Positions 35,650-50,500 of a stretch of 64,000 bases of DNA are shown in pieces. Below the pieces are notes generated by a model that was not told the origin of the DNA, made no database searches, and was given only the letters and a program-made list of their open reading frames with translations. A program made the translations under genes and the position numbers. Numbering within the stretch: the stretch's first letter is position 1; each line of letters begins with the position of its first letter. This stretch comes from Acanthosoma haemorrhoidale (lineage: Eukaryota > Arthropoda > Insecta > Hemiptera > Acanthosomatidae): the NCBI GenBank assembly GCA_930367205.1, contig OV884011.1:105701139-105765138 (forward strand), given 5' to 3'.

Positions 35650-36300
35650 AGTGAGCCGGTCAGAATTCATACTTACTTGTTTGAGATTTTTAGTAAATTG
35701 GCCACAAAAATCGGAGCTGTATGTCCATTTTTACGCCCAAGTATACGATCCTGTTGACTGGAGAAATTTCCCCTTTGGGAGGTAAGCAGCGTTTTCTTTC
35801 CCTTCTGGAATGAGAGTATTATGTGACTGTGGTCAGTCTTTTCGGCGTTCACAATAATGTCAAGCTGTCCCAAATCTATCGCTGATCTCGTTGCAAGATG
35901 ATTCGGGTTGTAGAAGAGTTCTCTTGGCGTTCATACTGCTTCTGTACATCGTCAGCAAAAGCAGCAACTGTAATATTTTATACCGGGCTCCAACAATTTC
36001 AGACATATATGGGCTCCAACAATTTTAGACGTATACACGGAAAGCACGGCTCCAAGAGATACTCCACATGTCAGAGGCATAGCTTCACAGCGATCGGTTG
36101 TTAACGAAGCTATCCAGCTCCTTCTGGAGCTGTTCCGGGCATCCCCGGTCGCAAAGCACTCGGCTTACTGCCCCGTGGGGCACTAAGTCGAAGGACTGCG
36201 TACAGTCTAGCGAAATGTTATCCGGCGCTAAGTTTCTATTGAGGGTCTGGATAGCTTCTGACTGTTTGTGTAGGTTCACAAGAGGATGTTCTGTAATAAT
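35650..36300 (-). pseudogene. LINE family B fragment, RT palm
   Basis: On the minus strand: LDCTQSFDLVPHGAVSRVL and GCPEQLQKELDSFVNNRSL (RT motif A region), then a block with the DNA of a FADD-type palm (GCTGACGATGT near 35953), then KTDHSHIILSFQKGK. Order and wording match the copies at 53.7 and 56.2-57.7 kb. Several frameshifts. Confidence 0.75.
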
Positions 36301-38301
36301 GCTGGCTTGAAATCTAGTCTTTATGTTCCATCAGAAATTATGGAACCATTCAAATTCTCTAGAGGTATTACTTTCAAGTATCGCCCATCCCAACCGTCCC
36401 CCTTGGAAATTGAAGAAGAAGTTAGCCATTAGCTGATAGTTAATGTTCACAAACGAGTCTGATGAGATACTTGACCCTAAGCTTGTAAGGAAACAAAACA
36501 ATTAAAATATAGGATCTCCATTCAAACGAAACGAAATCACATTCTGTATGAGAATCATTACACTAATACCCAAGGGCTAAACTGAAGATCCGTTCATTAT
36601 CTATATTTTTCTTTTCTTATGGGCCTTATCGACTTTGGCTATACACGGGCCGGAAAGTTGTTGGTCTAATTTCAAGTTTCTACTGAGGGAGCTCGCAATC
36701 TGTAGGTTACTTTTATTTTATAGCATATATAATCTCTAGTCTCGAACCAAGGAACGTCTGAGTTCCATAATGCAACGTGAAACTACAGAAGTTTACTTCT
36801 CGCTTCACTAGATTCCATTCATAATATACTGTAACACACTCACATTCTATTGGTCTTGGGACGCCGATCTTAATATCAATGACTGATCAATTCATTCCGT
36901 TTGCCTGTGTAATCGAACTTCTTTGAGATCCGTTGGTTTACGACCGACCTAACTCCATCCTATGCTTTAGACTGTATACATTTTACGCACATCATTATCA
37001 ATGAATATTATTTATGGCATCTATGTAAATCGGTCGGTAGAAGCCTTTCAAGGAAGTTCAGCCTGTATACTCGTAGATGTAATTTCTCACTTGTAAATTG
37101 CTGTATGTAAGTTTTAATACTTATTATTTTTCTAATCAATATTGTTTTCCTCTAAATGCACGCTCAATATGTTTTAATCATTTGATCCTTAATCATCATC
37201 ACTTTCTATCATATGACTTAATTTTTATTTTAGTAACTGAAAGCTGAAGTAGCTTACAGGTGACTCAAAGATTCCTTTAGTAACAAATAATACTGCGGAT
37301 AGACCGAGGTAGTATGACTTTCATTCTCAATATTCGTTTTGAAAGAAAATACTTCTTCATTCATCACATACGCTTATAAATGTGTGTTAAAGTACGAACC
37401 TTCCATTTACGAAAATTACTGAATTAATCAAAACTACCACCTTATAACCTTGTGGTTTGGCTTACTTCGTCACAATTATGCGAAGGTGTTTTCCAATCAA
37501 CCTAACGGCCTGGTTTTGGACCCTCACAGCCCATTCCACTTATAAATAGGACCACCACTAGCTGATGTGTTAATACGCATATTGACAATAGTTTCGCTCC
37601 ATTTTACATGAATACATGAACCTTAGTTTACCCAAACCTAGTATGAATTCGCAATATAGAATGTGGACTGGACACAAAAGCTCCGAAAAAATCCAGTCAT
37701 TCTTGTCGAGAGATAAACCTGCCGGCCTAGTCTGCCAGATAAACTTAATAGATAGACTAACAGATAAACCCAAACTTAATATAACATTTAATTATTCATT
37801 TTTTAATGATTGTTTAAAACATGTAAGTTTTAAAACCGATGAATATATGGAAAGTGAATATATACGTATATTAATAAAACGTATATATATAAAAAAAATA
37901 GTTTTTTAAAAGATCTAAAACTTGGACGAAAAAAAAGATAATTAGATAGTAATAAAAGTGTTGGATTTGTATAGCGAGTGTGTTTTTTTCTGGATTAGCG
38001 AAACATGGACACATAAAGTAAATGTAAACCTGGTATGCGTGCAAGTTGTTGAGTATTCCCAATCATATCCATGAGTTTTGTTTTAATCTGACATTGGTTC
38101 AAACAAAAGAAAGAACACAGTTAGTAACATCTAGCAGCTAGGGTCATATCAAACATAATTTTTTTGGGTGTGCGAATTGTAAGAAATAACTTAGTTGTTT
38201 TCTTAAAGTTTGCATCCTAAACACAGGAAAAAACCCTGGAAGCTGTTAATAGCTATATCAGAAAATAAAGAGCTCAATAAGAGTAATTTTTATAAAGTCA
38301 A
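36301..38301. other. Non-coding, no gene seen
   Basis: Mixed composition to about 37 kb, then AT-rich. ORFs here lack domain signs. Confidence 0.4.
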
Positions 38302-38307
38302 TTTATT
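38302..38307 (-). terminator. Poly(A) signal candidate for the Osiris gene
   Basis: AATAAA on the minus strand, about 250 bases after the stop codon at 38555-38557. Other AATAAA-like words nearby make the exact site uncertain. Confidence 0.4.
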
Positions 38308-38554
38308 AACAAATGTAAACAAAATCTTAATTTATCAATAAATACAAAATAAATATTTATAAATAATATACAACAAAAAGTGTTTAATCACAGAGTAGAA
38401 TTACAATTCTCCACCTAAATAGGTCCAATGATCCCTGGTGGACTGGGATTTGTTGGTCGAATAGTCCGTTAATCATGTCAGACACAATCAACAACAAGTA
38501 CGTAACAATAAATACATAAATAATTTATAATAAATATAATGAGGGGGAAAAGGA

Positions 38555-41500
38555 CTAGATGGCTGTTTGCCCTAGCTTTTGGACAGGGGCCTGGCCTGCG
38601 TATGCCAGATCGTGAGAGGCCAGCTCGATGCTCCTGCCATACCCACCGTGTTCGTAGCCTCCACCCTCGCCACCGTATTCGTGGCTAGTGGAGTACTGGT
38701 GCGAGTGGGAAACGATAGGCTGCTTCACGATCTCGTAGGTGGTCTTCTCCCCACCACCGGAGAACAGCTTCTTAAGGGCGATCACTCCTGCAAGGACGAG
38801 AGCCATCTTGGAGACAATGAGGGCTTTACCGGCCAGCAGGGCCAGTCCCTTCATCGCCATCGCGATCATGCTACCCTTCAACATGAGGCCCAACAGTAGG
38901 GCAGGCAGCATTTTCCTGTTCTTCTTCCCTCGACCTGTGTGGGAGTCATAGGATCATATGAGGATCAAGGTGACATAGACTATTCACATCCTAGTAAATC
39001 AATAACGATCAATACATAGTCAATTAATGTCCACAAAAAATAAGTAGAACACTTTTTGACCACAACTCTATTGACTTTTCTCATTTGAGCTATACAAGGT
39101 ACGGTGGAATTGAAATTTTAAGCTTGAATGTTAAAAGTAGATATATTTTTTGGAAAACGTTATCAGACCAAAACGTTAAATTTTAAATAAAACTTGTATT
39201 AACTTGAATCATAAATTCTGTATAAATGTTTTCAAAATAAAAATTATAAACTGTTTTCCATACTTGTAAACTACTAATTTTGAGGAAATCATTCAACCCG
39301 ATCAACTAATGTTGGTAAACGGTGGTGGATAGACTGCAAAAATTCATGTATTTCAAAACATTGTTGGCATTAAAATATCACATTATATCCTAAATTGACT
39401 CTGTTTTGTATAAATTACATTGTTATTTACATAGAATAATTTAATTACTAATTATACGACAATTATTCCCAATTTAAGTTCATATGAGTGTAAACTGGCA
39501 CTGACCCCAATCACATGATGCCCTTTTAGCATTGTATACTCCTGATTACGGTATAATTAATTGGTGAAGTTGACACAAAGGTGAATAGTTTCCTGGAATC
39601 GGGATTTCCCACGAGCTTTCACCTGAAAATTTGCGTAGGAGCATCATGTATTCCGGACCCCCACAAGAAAACCACACGTGTTCCATCAGGCCAGTTCCCA
39701 GGCGCATGTTCCCAGCGATTGTCTGCGCCTGGTCGACATGGTGATTCCCCAGATTGGGCATCTGTCGCATTGACGACGTGACCAGACAGAAACTGCCAAG
39801 TATTATTACCAATAACTGTCACACCGATAGGTCCACGATCCGATGACGGTTTTCTGACATTTGGACATCACGCTGATCAACCAACAGATATTTTGACATT
39901 TTATTAAGTATACTAGAGTGGCAATTAATCTAGCGGATTTGGCACAATGATGAGATGCTGGGTGAAAATGTTTGGTTGGATTTTCCCGATTGAAGACATA
40001 ATCAAAATAAACCTAGCTTGTCAATAACGGATTCGATACACGAATAATGAAAATTAAGTAAACAATGGCAATTACTCCAGGAAAAATAATAATAAAGGTT
40101 GGTATTGTTTAAAAAGTAATACTCCAACTTGTCCAGATTGCAGATGGGTTTTACTAAACATTTAACCATTTTTACGTAGAATTTTTAAATAATAAAAGCC
40201 CCAGAGAGTAGAAAATAAATCAAATTAGCCTAATTTTTAAATAGTTTATACATATCTATGTCCCAATCAAACTCCCAAACAGATTGCTTGCAATTTTCGC
40301 TGACGACATTATAATACAATCACACCCATAGTCCCACCATAACCGAAACATTTAGTACTTATAAATTTCTCAAAATATGGTCACATGAGAGAATAATGAA
40401 ATTCAATGGACAGAAGTCACAACAAATTACACATGTTAAATATCTAGGATTATAATTGGATAGAAGACTCAATTCACAAGAACGGTCTTCATATAACAAA
40501 GACTATAATATCTCTAAAAATATGGTTGGGATTGCTGGTGGTTTAATAGGATGAGGGGATAAATTTATATCAATATGATTCAACCCTATTATTGGACTAA
40601 AAAAATAGTCCATATCAAACAAGGCACTTTTATCTATAATATACAACGTTTTGGGAGTATGGTGTCTAAATCTGCCTTGATCGTGGTCTTAAGGAGCACA
40701 ACAAACGCGAAATACTACATTTGGCATAAAATGACAAGAGTACATATAATGAGGCAGAGGTAGATATTCCATGGCCTAACTGTACAACCATCCCAACCCT
40801 TATAGATAATCAATATCAATTAATCAGCAACCAATTTGACGTCTAATCATTGGAAGTATCAGTAAGATTCGTCTGACCCCTGCGCGACTAAGGCCAAGCA
40901 CCTAGGTGAGCAACTACTAAACACAGAGACACCTCCAATAACACACCTCTCTCTAATAGCAGTTTATACTGTCGTAGTGATATCTTTCACAAATAAATAG
41001 ATGGATAAAAAATTTCATGTTTAATGTTGATGATTATGCGAATAATCATTTTGGCGTGGATGGGCAGACGTATCCCAAGGAAGCATGGCAATACAAGTGA
41101 ACATATTCAGCCCATATTCAGTAGCAACCATAAATATATTATGAATTGTGAAAATTGAATTTATATATTGCTCAAGAAATTACATCTATCATTGCATATT
41201 GGTATTTCATGATCAGCAAATTGTATCGTGTACAACTAATTTCTAATTGAAAGGAAAAACTTGTTTATCCTATTTTTTTGTAATCGATCTCCATTATATC
41301 ATCAGCTATATTGAATGTAAATCATCCAATATAAAAGAGAAAAAGAAAAAGCAAGTGGTTTTCTATGTCCACAGTGGTGATTGGTAATTATTCTTTAAAG
41401 TCACTCTTCCCTTTCATCCCCACTTTATAAGAAAGTAAGAAAACCTATTATAACCTAAAACTTCAAAAAAAGTCTCATTGAGAACGTAATTGCCAACAAT

Positions 41501-44500
41501 GTCTGCAGGTTTTTTTTATATTTGCATTATCCTTCGGGAAAGTAGTGTATCACTTTTTTTTTTTTTAAATATACATTCACTTTCACCATGTGCTTTCGTT
41601 ATTTTTTTTAAACAGGATCTGGGATACCTCATCTGATGATCTAGGTCCACATAAGTCGATCTTCTCAATATTTCTCAGGAACCTTTTCTTTTTTCGAACG
41701 TAATTCATGATTATTCGCCAAAGAGCTTCTCAAACGATGTGCGCATTTCTGTAGCCAACTAATAATGGCGAAGAGATAAACCGATATGATATTACAGCTC
41801 TATTTTGGCGCACAAAAATATTTAGTACCAACAGAATTACTTCTGAATGTAACGAAATTTAAATGTAGTTAAAATTAATTAAACTGAATAAAGTACAAAA
41901 ATATAGTTGTGGGGTAATACGAGAACAACGTCAGTGTTTAGTGCCATTTACTTTTGCCACAGCAATATTGGTTGTGTGAACCCATGAAAAACCTGTATAA
42001 CACAAGATTGTATGGCAGGATACGAAACATTACTGAAATATCCTCTTGTTATTATCCAAACTTGGAGTTCCCTGTCAATGCTGAAACACTCATCCCAAAG
42101 TAGAAACAATGTCATATAATCTACAATTATAATCTGGGTTTAACAAGATTTTCTTTTAATTAATAATTGTTTATGTGTGGAAGCCCGTTTAATCCATGTT
42201 TAGTTCTAGGTCACGGCATAAGTGTCATACAATTTAGCGATATTTATACTCAAATTATTCAATGAAATTTTTAAGCAAAACTTTTGTATTAAAAATAGAG
42301 TAAACTACAGAATAAATACGACTTCTTCAGGTCTGCCATCCAAGCATTGGCCTGATTTATTTATTTATTGAGTTTGATCGATGTTTGCTCTCTTACGGTC
42401 GATTAAAACGAAAACTGCGCTTCGAAGAATCTAAATATTAACAAAAAATGAGTTTTGAGGGTCACAGGTTGTGACCACGTGATCTAACCTTTCTTGAAAT
42501 TTGAACTTGACTTGCATTTAGCCCTGAAGGTGCGCTCTGCCAAATTTAATGCGTTGAATTTAAGCGTATTAATGATGGAGAGACTCGATATCACTACATA
42601 GGAAATTACACCGTCCAAATGACACAACATTGGAAGTGCACATGGAAAAAAATACCGACTAATAATCTTGGTCTATTTCAAGCATCAAGTTGTTACGATG
42701 ACAGGTGAAACTTGCCATTGGACTTGCTTGGTGTTACTTAGGTAACCCTCCTCACCTTGAGCAATAGGCAGCCACTGCAATTATTCTTCCTTCCAGGAAT
42801 TGAAAAAAAAGGAATATTTATCCTTTAACATCCTTTAGCTTGAACTTATTTATGAGCTCAGTGTTATTAATTAAACAAAAAAAAATTAATAACGTAAATT
42901 TTCATTGTGGTATAAATCTCACTGTTATAATTAATTACTAGCCAAATATATACACTCGGGACGCGAACCTGTGAACTCCCCAATATCATGCCATACCAAA
43001 GCCAAGCACGCTCCTGGTAATCAGGAGGTGCAAGGAATCATTGTGTCCCTGCAGCCTTTTGTGTCCACGTTGGCTGAGGACTTGAGCGACTGGGAGAGTT
43101 TAGTCTAAGAAAATTATTGGGTAGGTCCCGGGTTCAACTCCCAATCCTGCTTATTTTTTCTTTGACCAAAAAAAGTTAAAAATCTATGATGATTAAAAAC
43201 TAATAATTGAAAAATTTAGCAGAGAGTAGTTTATGGCGCTGAATTGGGTACTTTTTATTCAGCTTTCTGCTACGAGACAAACACACTGGATATATTTTAC
43301 ATATATAAGAGTTCATTATAGACGTGACGATACGAATTTATCATAAGATACGATCCCAGATTTGAACTACTTCATATCCCAGATACTCACCTTCCTCGTC
43401 GACTCCTTCCCAGATGGCCTCTCGAATGAACTCTGGCATCCTGAACTGAACCGAGTGAGACTCCAAGAAGGCCGTCACTCTGTCCCAGAGAAGATCATCA
43501 ACTTTTCTCGGTTCGATTTCGTTGGGCAAAGGGTCCAGTTCATTCCCGAAGCTCCTTTCCGACTCAGGCCTTCTCACCAGCGAGATACCTACGCCACAAT
43601 TCACTCATTAACAAAATAGTAGTTAAATAATTGTATTAATATAATATACATATACGAATCGTATGTAGCGTTTCTTGTCGTATTTAAGTAAACCGAAAAC
43701 AATGTGGTGTAATGATGACAGAAATACCACAAGATAATCCGAAAATCCAATGTCATCATTCCCTCACTTGTGGATTCTTGGTTCACTTGTGGATTCAAAA
43801 TGACCTCTTGCACTATTTAAATTAAATGAAAATTGAAACAAAACCCGCTATTGGAGCTATCATCATAGACCTTCCAAATCATGTTAGTCACGCCAACTAC
43901 TGCACAAGCAGATCCTTCTAGACTACAAGCCATTCTTCTTCTTTTTTCAATACATCTCATGTCTTTTGAGTTTCTCGCAGTAAAATGGTTCCTTCCAGAA
44001 GGTTTTGGAACATACCAAGTCGTATCAGGATAACATTTTTTTTAATGGGGTAAGTGTCGATAACATACCACTGAATAGCTGCTGCTATTTCAGTCTAGAT
44101 TTCAAAGGGTGGGGAACCGTCCTAAAATTCAAATTTTTAATAGTTCTCATTAGCTAGTAATGTAATCCTCCTCTTTATAACTTGAACCTCATAACAGCTA
44201 AAATTATTAACCAAAAAGGCCTACTTTATATCTCTTGATTATGCACACATAAGCAAACAACAATTCAGTTATTCGCTGTGTTGGGACCGTTGACCGAGAC
44301 CTATCGTAGACCATCACACGGCCATTGACGACGGCACTAATTGCTTGGAAACACTGCTAATAATTGTCTATCCTCTTGGAGGGCCAGCAGAGCGGATAGC
44401 TCACGCTTCGACGAAGGTGACCTTCCTTGCTCACCGTTGCCAAGTGAGATCTCCTTCGACCATACCAACTTTCTAGCAATATCTGCTGCAGCATGACTTG

Positions 44501-47500
44501 CACTGTCAGGTCCATGCGGCCTCTGGCATAAGCTCTCACGTGAAAAAATTCAACCACAGTTTTTTCAGCGATCGTTTTGAGACATTATAGGATAATAATG
44601 GTGTTCAATAATGTACTAATAGTCACGCAGCAAAAATATGTCAAAAGTGATTGCGAGCGGAAAAGGAGAACATGACTACGAAGTATAATATATAATGACA
44701 AAGCATATGGCCATTTTGGAAGTATTGATTTGATCCATAAATTATTCAAAACATTTTATTAGTTATAAGTTGTTACCATCTACAATGGGGATAGAGTCTG
44801 CATGTATGGCTCTGTCGACCAACTTGACCGCCCTGGACTTGAGGCAGACGAAGGGTTCTCCGGCGGCCTCGCATTGCCTGTACACTGAGTACAGCACCCT
44901 GAACCCAGAGGACATCGCTTCTTCGCCGGCCCAACAGGAGGCAGCCATCACTAGCACTAGGACAGACGTCGATCTGCAATAAAAAAGGGGAGCACACCCT
45001 TAGTTATTAATAAACAGACCTAAATTAATTAATCAATGATGTACACTCGACTAGATGGAGGGGATATCCATAACTTGAATCCCCAAAATCTTCCCAACTT
45101 TGAAATTTTGTCTTTGACTGTTAACTATTAATAATTATGTGCAGTCTCGAAGGAAATATATTTCATTGTTCAACGAAGACGTTATTTAAAATGGCTTAAT
45201 TTTCTGCGTAACTGCTCCATGATATAAAAATCCCTTCATGGATAGTGAACTTACTTTACATCCATAGATTTTATAATAAAGGTCGTTTATAAATCAATAA
45301 ACAATATAAATGAAAAAAAAAAACTATTGATAATATTACGAGTTTCCGACCTAACAAAGCTTTTATTTTAGCTTTTATTTCACTAGCTTTTATATATTTT
45401 ATTATCATCTTCATGTTGAGGTCGGAAACTTTTCAGACCACCTGTGTATATGTCTGTACCTCGGAGAGATACAACACTATGTCCATTTTCATAACTTTAC
45501 AGGAGAGGAGTTTTAAACTTTTTTTCAATAAAAAGTGTTTGTATTGGCACAGCTATTTATTGAGATGTTGAAACAATATTTTACCAGAACATTCTATTTA
45601 TTGTTATTTACATCATGCAGTTGTTATAAAATGAAAAAAAACCTTTTTTACGGTTTTTTTTCACTTGGACAAAAAAATGGACATAGTGTTGTATCCCTCC
45701 GAGGTACAGATATAAATCTAAAACATATTTTAACGATGTACAACAATTATTAAACAGCGTGCCATCTTCGACTGTAATAAATCAAAATGGAAATGCAAAA
45801 ATATTGTAATATAATAAACAACTTAAAAGTCGATCTTAACTATTGTATAATTCTCATAGGAGTTATATTGTCCATGAATTAAAATACTAATTGTAAACGT
45901 ATAATAAAATACATCGGTGACTTGCTTCTTTATGTAGTGTCTAGAAAAAATTTAATTAACCTTCCCAATTGGCACTAACAAGTGTGATAAATCTGCTTTT
46001 TTATTCTTCTCATGTTCTGGGTTTCATGCAAACCGACGTTTTCATTTGTATTAAAGGACGGTTCCTTGAATACAATTTCCTAAACCTAGAAATCTATTTT
46101 GGTAAATGATCTGTCTGGAGGCCTGTGTGTTATTAGACGTCATGAATGAACCTTCAATATGATTTTTTCCTTCTTAACCCTTTCTTTATAACATTTTTAA
46201 AACAAATAATAAACAATATTAAACATTGGTTGTGGGTTAACATATGCATTGTACGAAGGGTATATGCTACAAATATTAATCTTTTTAAGGTTAAAACCTG
46301 CCGTGATGGTTGATAGGTAGTAGATAATTAGCAAGCAGGAGACTGCTAAACTATCACCTGCCCCACAGTTCCCAATAACCCCAATGGAGTACAAAGGACA
46401 TCCATAACTTGGGAGAGATCGCGGCTAGATCGCTGTAAAATTACTCTACAGGCCCTAAGTGTCTGTTCCAAGCTAGGTGAGCTAAACACCGCAATCACAA
46501 TTCAGTGTCGATTACAGATTCTTCGGTTGTCCGCTGCCCGTGCTCGTGACATCCAAGTCAGTTATCGTGAAAGTGTCCCCCTTTGCAGGTAATCTTGATC
46601 AACTTCTGTCCGGTCATTAATTGCTTTTAAATTGTTACTTTCGTAGTGATAGGAGTGTTCATATACGCTTGGTCCTCGTAAAGGACATGGTCAGTTGATA
46701 GAGCACCCGACCGGGTATTAGGAGGTCACTAAGACACGTTCTTGCCAGTTCAGATTTTTTTGAAACGGCATTTTCGTAGATGTTCTATTCTATCACTATT
46801 TACAAAAATTGAATTTATAGGAAACATAATATTATTATATAGTATTGTTATATATTATTATATAGCATTGGTGTTATTATATAGTATTTATTAAACCAAT
46901 AAATGCGACGCAGACAGGCGTTCCTTTACTTTCCAGGTTTTACTTTTCACTTTGTATTTTTTTATTTTATTGAAGTTTAAGTAATCCCTCAAAATAATTT
47001 TCATGCAGTTACTCAATTAAATAATGCTTGTTGACACTGTTAGATACTACATAAACTTAGTAAGTAAGCATGTAAATGAATTCCCAGAATGAAAGCTGAT
47101 TTTCCTTTGTGTGTTTTTTGACTAGTCAATAGCCTGATTTTAAAAATTATAAGATGAATAGATTTAATAAAAAAAGTTATGTAGGTCGCCGTTATGCTTT
47201 ACCTATTCATGAGAATAGTATATTCGGAGCGAGTGCTGTTGAATGGAAGCCTCTACTAATCTAGGTCCACTCTACTCTCCACTTTATTAAGAACTCGTTA
47301 GGTGACTGGGATTTTTGGCTTAGGTGACATGCAAGTCGCTTTATGTAATTGATTCTATTGTATGTGTACTCATAAAAGATTTTCAGTTTAGGAACTTTCA
47401 AATAAACAGTTTACCACCCTTCGAGATAAGACGATGCTTTTATTATTTTTTTTCATAAGGCTGATAAATCACTGATTATTACTGAATTATTACTGATTAT

Positions 47501-50500
47501 TACCCAGACCTTTCATATAATGAAGCAGTTGGGCTAATCATTACACCGTTTGAGAGCCATTCATAATTATTATGAGCCACTAAATAATTTCATCTGTAAA
47601 TAATGTGATCTTTGAAATTTAATGTGGAATATATTGTAATAATATGGACTGAACCATATCACTACATATAAATTGTTAATTGAAAATAGTTATTAGTTAA
47701 TATAAGTGGGGGCTTAGTGGAAGTCGATCGACGATGCAAAGGTCGGGGCGTGGAAAGCCGGAAAGAAAGACGAAAACAAGCGGGAGTTTTTCCCCAGCGG
47801 GCAATGAACACCTCGTCTCGGCACTGTTGAATCAAAATTTTTTCTAGCCCACTTCTGGATACCAAGGAAAACATCTTTAAAAAAAAAAGGTACTTCTAAC
47901 CATATAAATTTGTTAAAAAAACATATTTTTAAACGGAACATGTTTTTTTATAATAATAAATTGTAGCAAAATAAAGAAAATTGTTACAATATATACATAC
48001 GTATCATTATATATTTGTTTATTCTTAATGCCAGACTGTCAAAACGTGGTGCGAGGCGAGAATGCTCGATTTTCACAAATATATTTGCTCCTGAGTGTCA
48101 TGGGTGTTGAAAGTGACTTGTTGGCAACCTATACCTAGCTGGCCCACCTGTGGCCCACCTCAGCGGGGCACAAGCAAAAAAATAAACAATACTTCACTTT
48201 CGGACCTTGAAAAGCTAAAAATACCAAAATTAGAAATTGTCTACATAGTTTATTATTTTTTTTCAGGACAGTTTTATTACACACTATGACATCAAAAAAA
48301 AAAAGGAATGAACAAAAAAAAAGCGCGACTGTTGGCCTTTACGGATGAGCGGTCATTACTAAAGCAGGAAGTACAGCAGCGAAAAGCCTTTCTTCTCGAT
48401 TAGTGAAAGTCTATTGCTCGATGTGTCCGTCCGATCTAATGCTTTCTATTGTCATACGGCCAGAACAGTTTAAATTCATGCTGTTAACCGCTCGTTTTAA
48501 AACAAAAAAATCATGATCCTGCCAAACCTTCCATAAACCATGAAGGAAATTTGGCGATTGTGCTTTATTTTCGTTATTATTCCTTGTTAAATTAACAACA
48601 AGAGAAAGAAGAATAAATGGTCAAATGTGGTGACGTCAGGTGAAGCTAAAACCTTTGTAATTAATGAAAGGACTAAAGCATATATTAATGGAGTTTTTAT
48701 CTTACATTAAATATAAACTTGTTCAATTTTAAAGTCAAGTGTGATGTACCTGAATATCACAAGCCCAATTAACGAGCATAAACAGACTCAGAAGCAAATG
48801 TGTACCCCTAGGATCACTAGGGCCACGCAAATCTGTCATGATATTTATTCGTTTAAATTACAAACTAATTAATTAAAATATAAATTTTTATTTGATGATC
48901 CCTATCATTTCCAACTAGACAATATAAGAAAGTCTACTATCCAGTCAACACCTTCCACAATCGAAAGCTATTTCATGAATGCATTATACACAAAAATAGG
49001 TCACACGATCGGATCCTTTGTCTTGTGGCTCACTCATGTGATGACCACCCGGATGACAAAGACCTTTGACAACACCTAAGTGGAGAGCATGAGGGTAAAA
49101 AGGTACCTCAACCTTCGCTGTCACTGTTAACAAAGAGTCTCGTTTGAGTTTCTCTATCGCGAGAATCTTCAACCCTCTTAGAAACCTTGTACAAGGTAAG
49201 TTTCCTCCCTTCAAGAATATCTTAAGCTCGAAACATGAATGGGACTGTTCGATTATGAATATGCTTAAAGGGATGTTTATTTTAACAAGCAGATATATTA
49301 AGTCAAATGTAAATCAGTACTGGGAAACCTGCAGACGATTCGTTCCCACCTATTCCCTAATTCCCTTCGTGAGGCCTTGACAATATCGAGTGCAGTGAGG
49401 ACCGCCCCAAATCATGCGCTTGTGGCTTTTTCCCAACTCCCGCCTCTGTCAAAGCAACTCAAAGAGCTAACAACGGTCACCAAGTATGCAATTTTTAAGT
49501 AATTATATTTCACCAGTCAACTTACTGCATGATTATTCCTCCGACTATAAGCTATATAACTATTCGGAACATACGCTACAAAGGAATATGATATGTGATC
49601 GCTTGTTTGAGTGGTCTAAGCGCCCATATGAACCTTCTTTAAGTGATGCACCTTATCTACACCCTCTCTGATGATGTCTTCGTTTACCCTCAACGACTCA
49701 TCATCATTATCTCTCTCGCCTGGGTTTATACCCAGTCTTAAAACTAACTCGTAAAACATATTTAAAAATTTGTATTCAAACATAAAAATAGACAGGAATT
49801 TATAACGGTTCATCGAATATTTTTATAGCTTTGTGGTTCATTTTGATTCTTCACTGGACTGGGGGGACGATCCTGGAGGTTGGATTGTAATACTAACCAC
49901 TTCACTAACTGTGTACTTGATGAAGCATTTGTCCTTTATTATCTGGCGATCAACCAATGACAGTACAACTAATGTAATACAATCTTAATTATACTGGATC
50001 TTAATAAAGAGAAAATCAGGCTGACATCTTCAGATTTCAAAAAGCCTCTGTTTTTAATGTTTTTCATATATGATTATGCCATATAATCTAATATTCAATT
50101 TAAAAGTAATGGTTATATTAAGTTCTCAACAAAAAAACCAAGTAAATCACATTGGTGGTATTTTTAGGGCTGTGTTGGGTTTCTTTTTAAGCCATATTTA
50201 TAGTTTCGCCCCGTCAATTCAGGTTATTGTGAATCCCCTACTCTAGCTGGAAGCATGGAATTTTACATATATGCCTGATTTTATATAGGGAAGAAAAGGA
50301 AAATATATCCATCTCTCCATAAATCATAATTAATTACTTGATATAAAAAAGATACATATTTTATATAATTTTTTAGTATGGTATAAAGTTAATGACGTCG
50401 CCGTGCTGCTGAAGAACACAAGTAAATCATGTTTAGTTGTTTAATATTATAATTTTATTGGTAACTTGTCAAATTGAATGCTAACGTATACATTTTTACT

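Larger units (their letters stand above)
38935..43390 (-). other. Osiris intron 3
   Basis: 4.46 kb, from GTGAGT at 43390 to ACACAG at 38935. It holds a LINE fragment (40265-40800), a GC-richer unexplained island (39585-39860) and two tRNA-like stretches (42955-43150). Otherwise AT-rich. Confidence 0.8.

Noticed and set aside
44280..44570. Extra Osiris exon in intron 2
   Set aside because: The flanking exons join in phase without it and give an unbroken family-typical protein; no proper splice pair was found around it.
48985..49215. Minus-strand ORF or plus-strand exon with GTAAGT near 49194
   Set aside because: Both strands are partly open and no domain was recognised; a single donor-like site is not enough.
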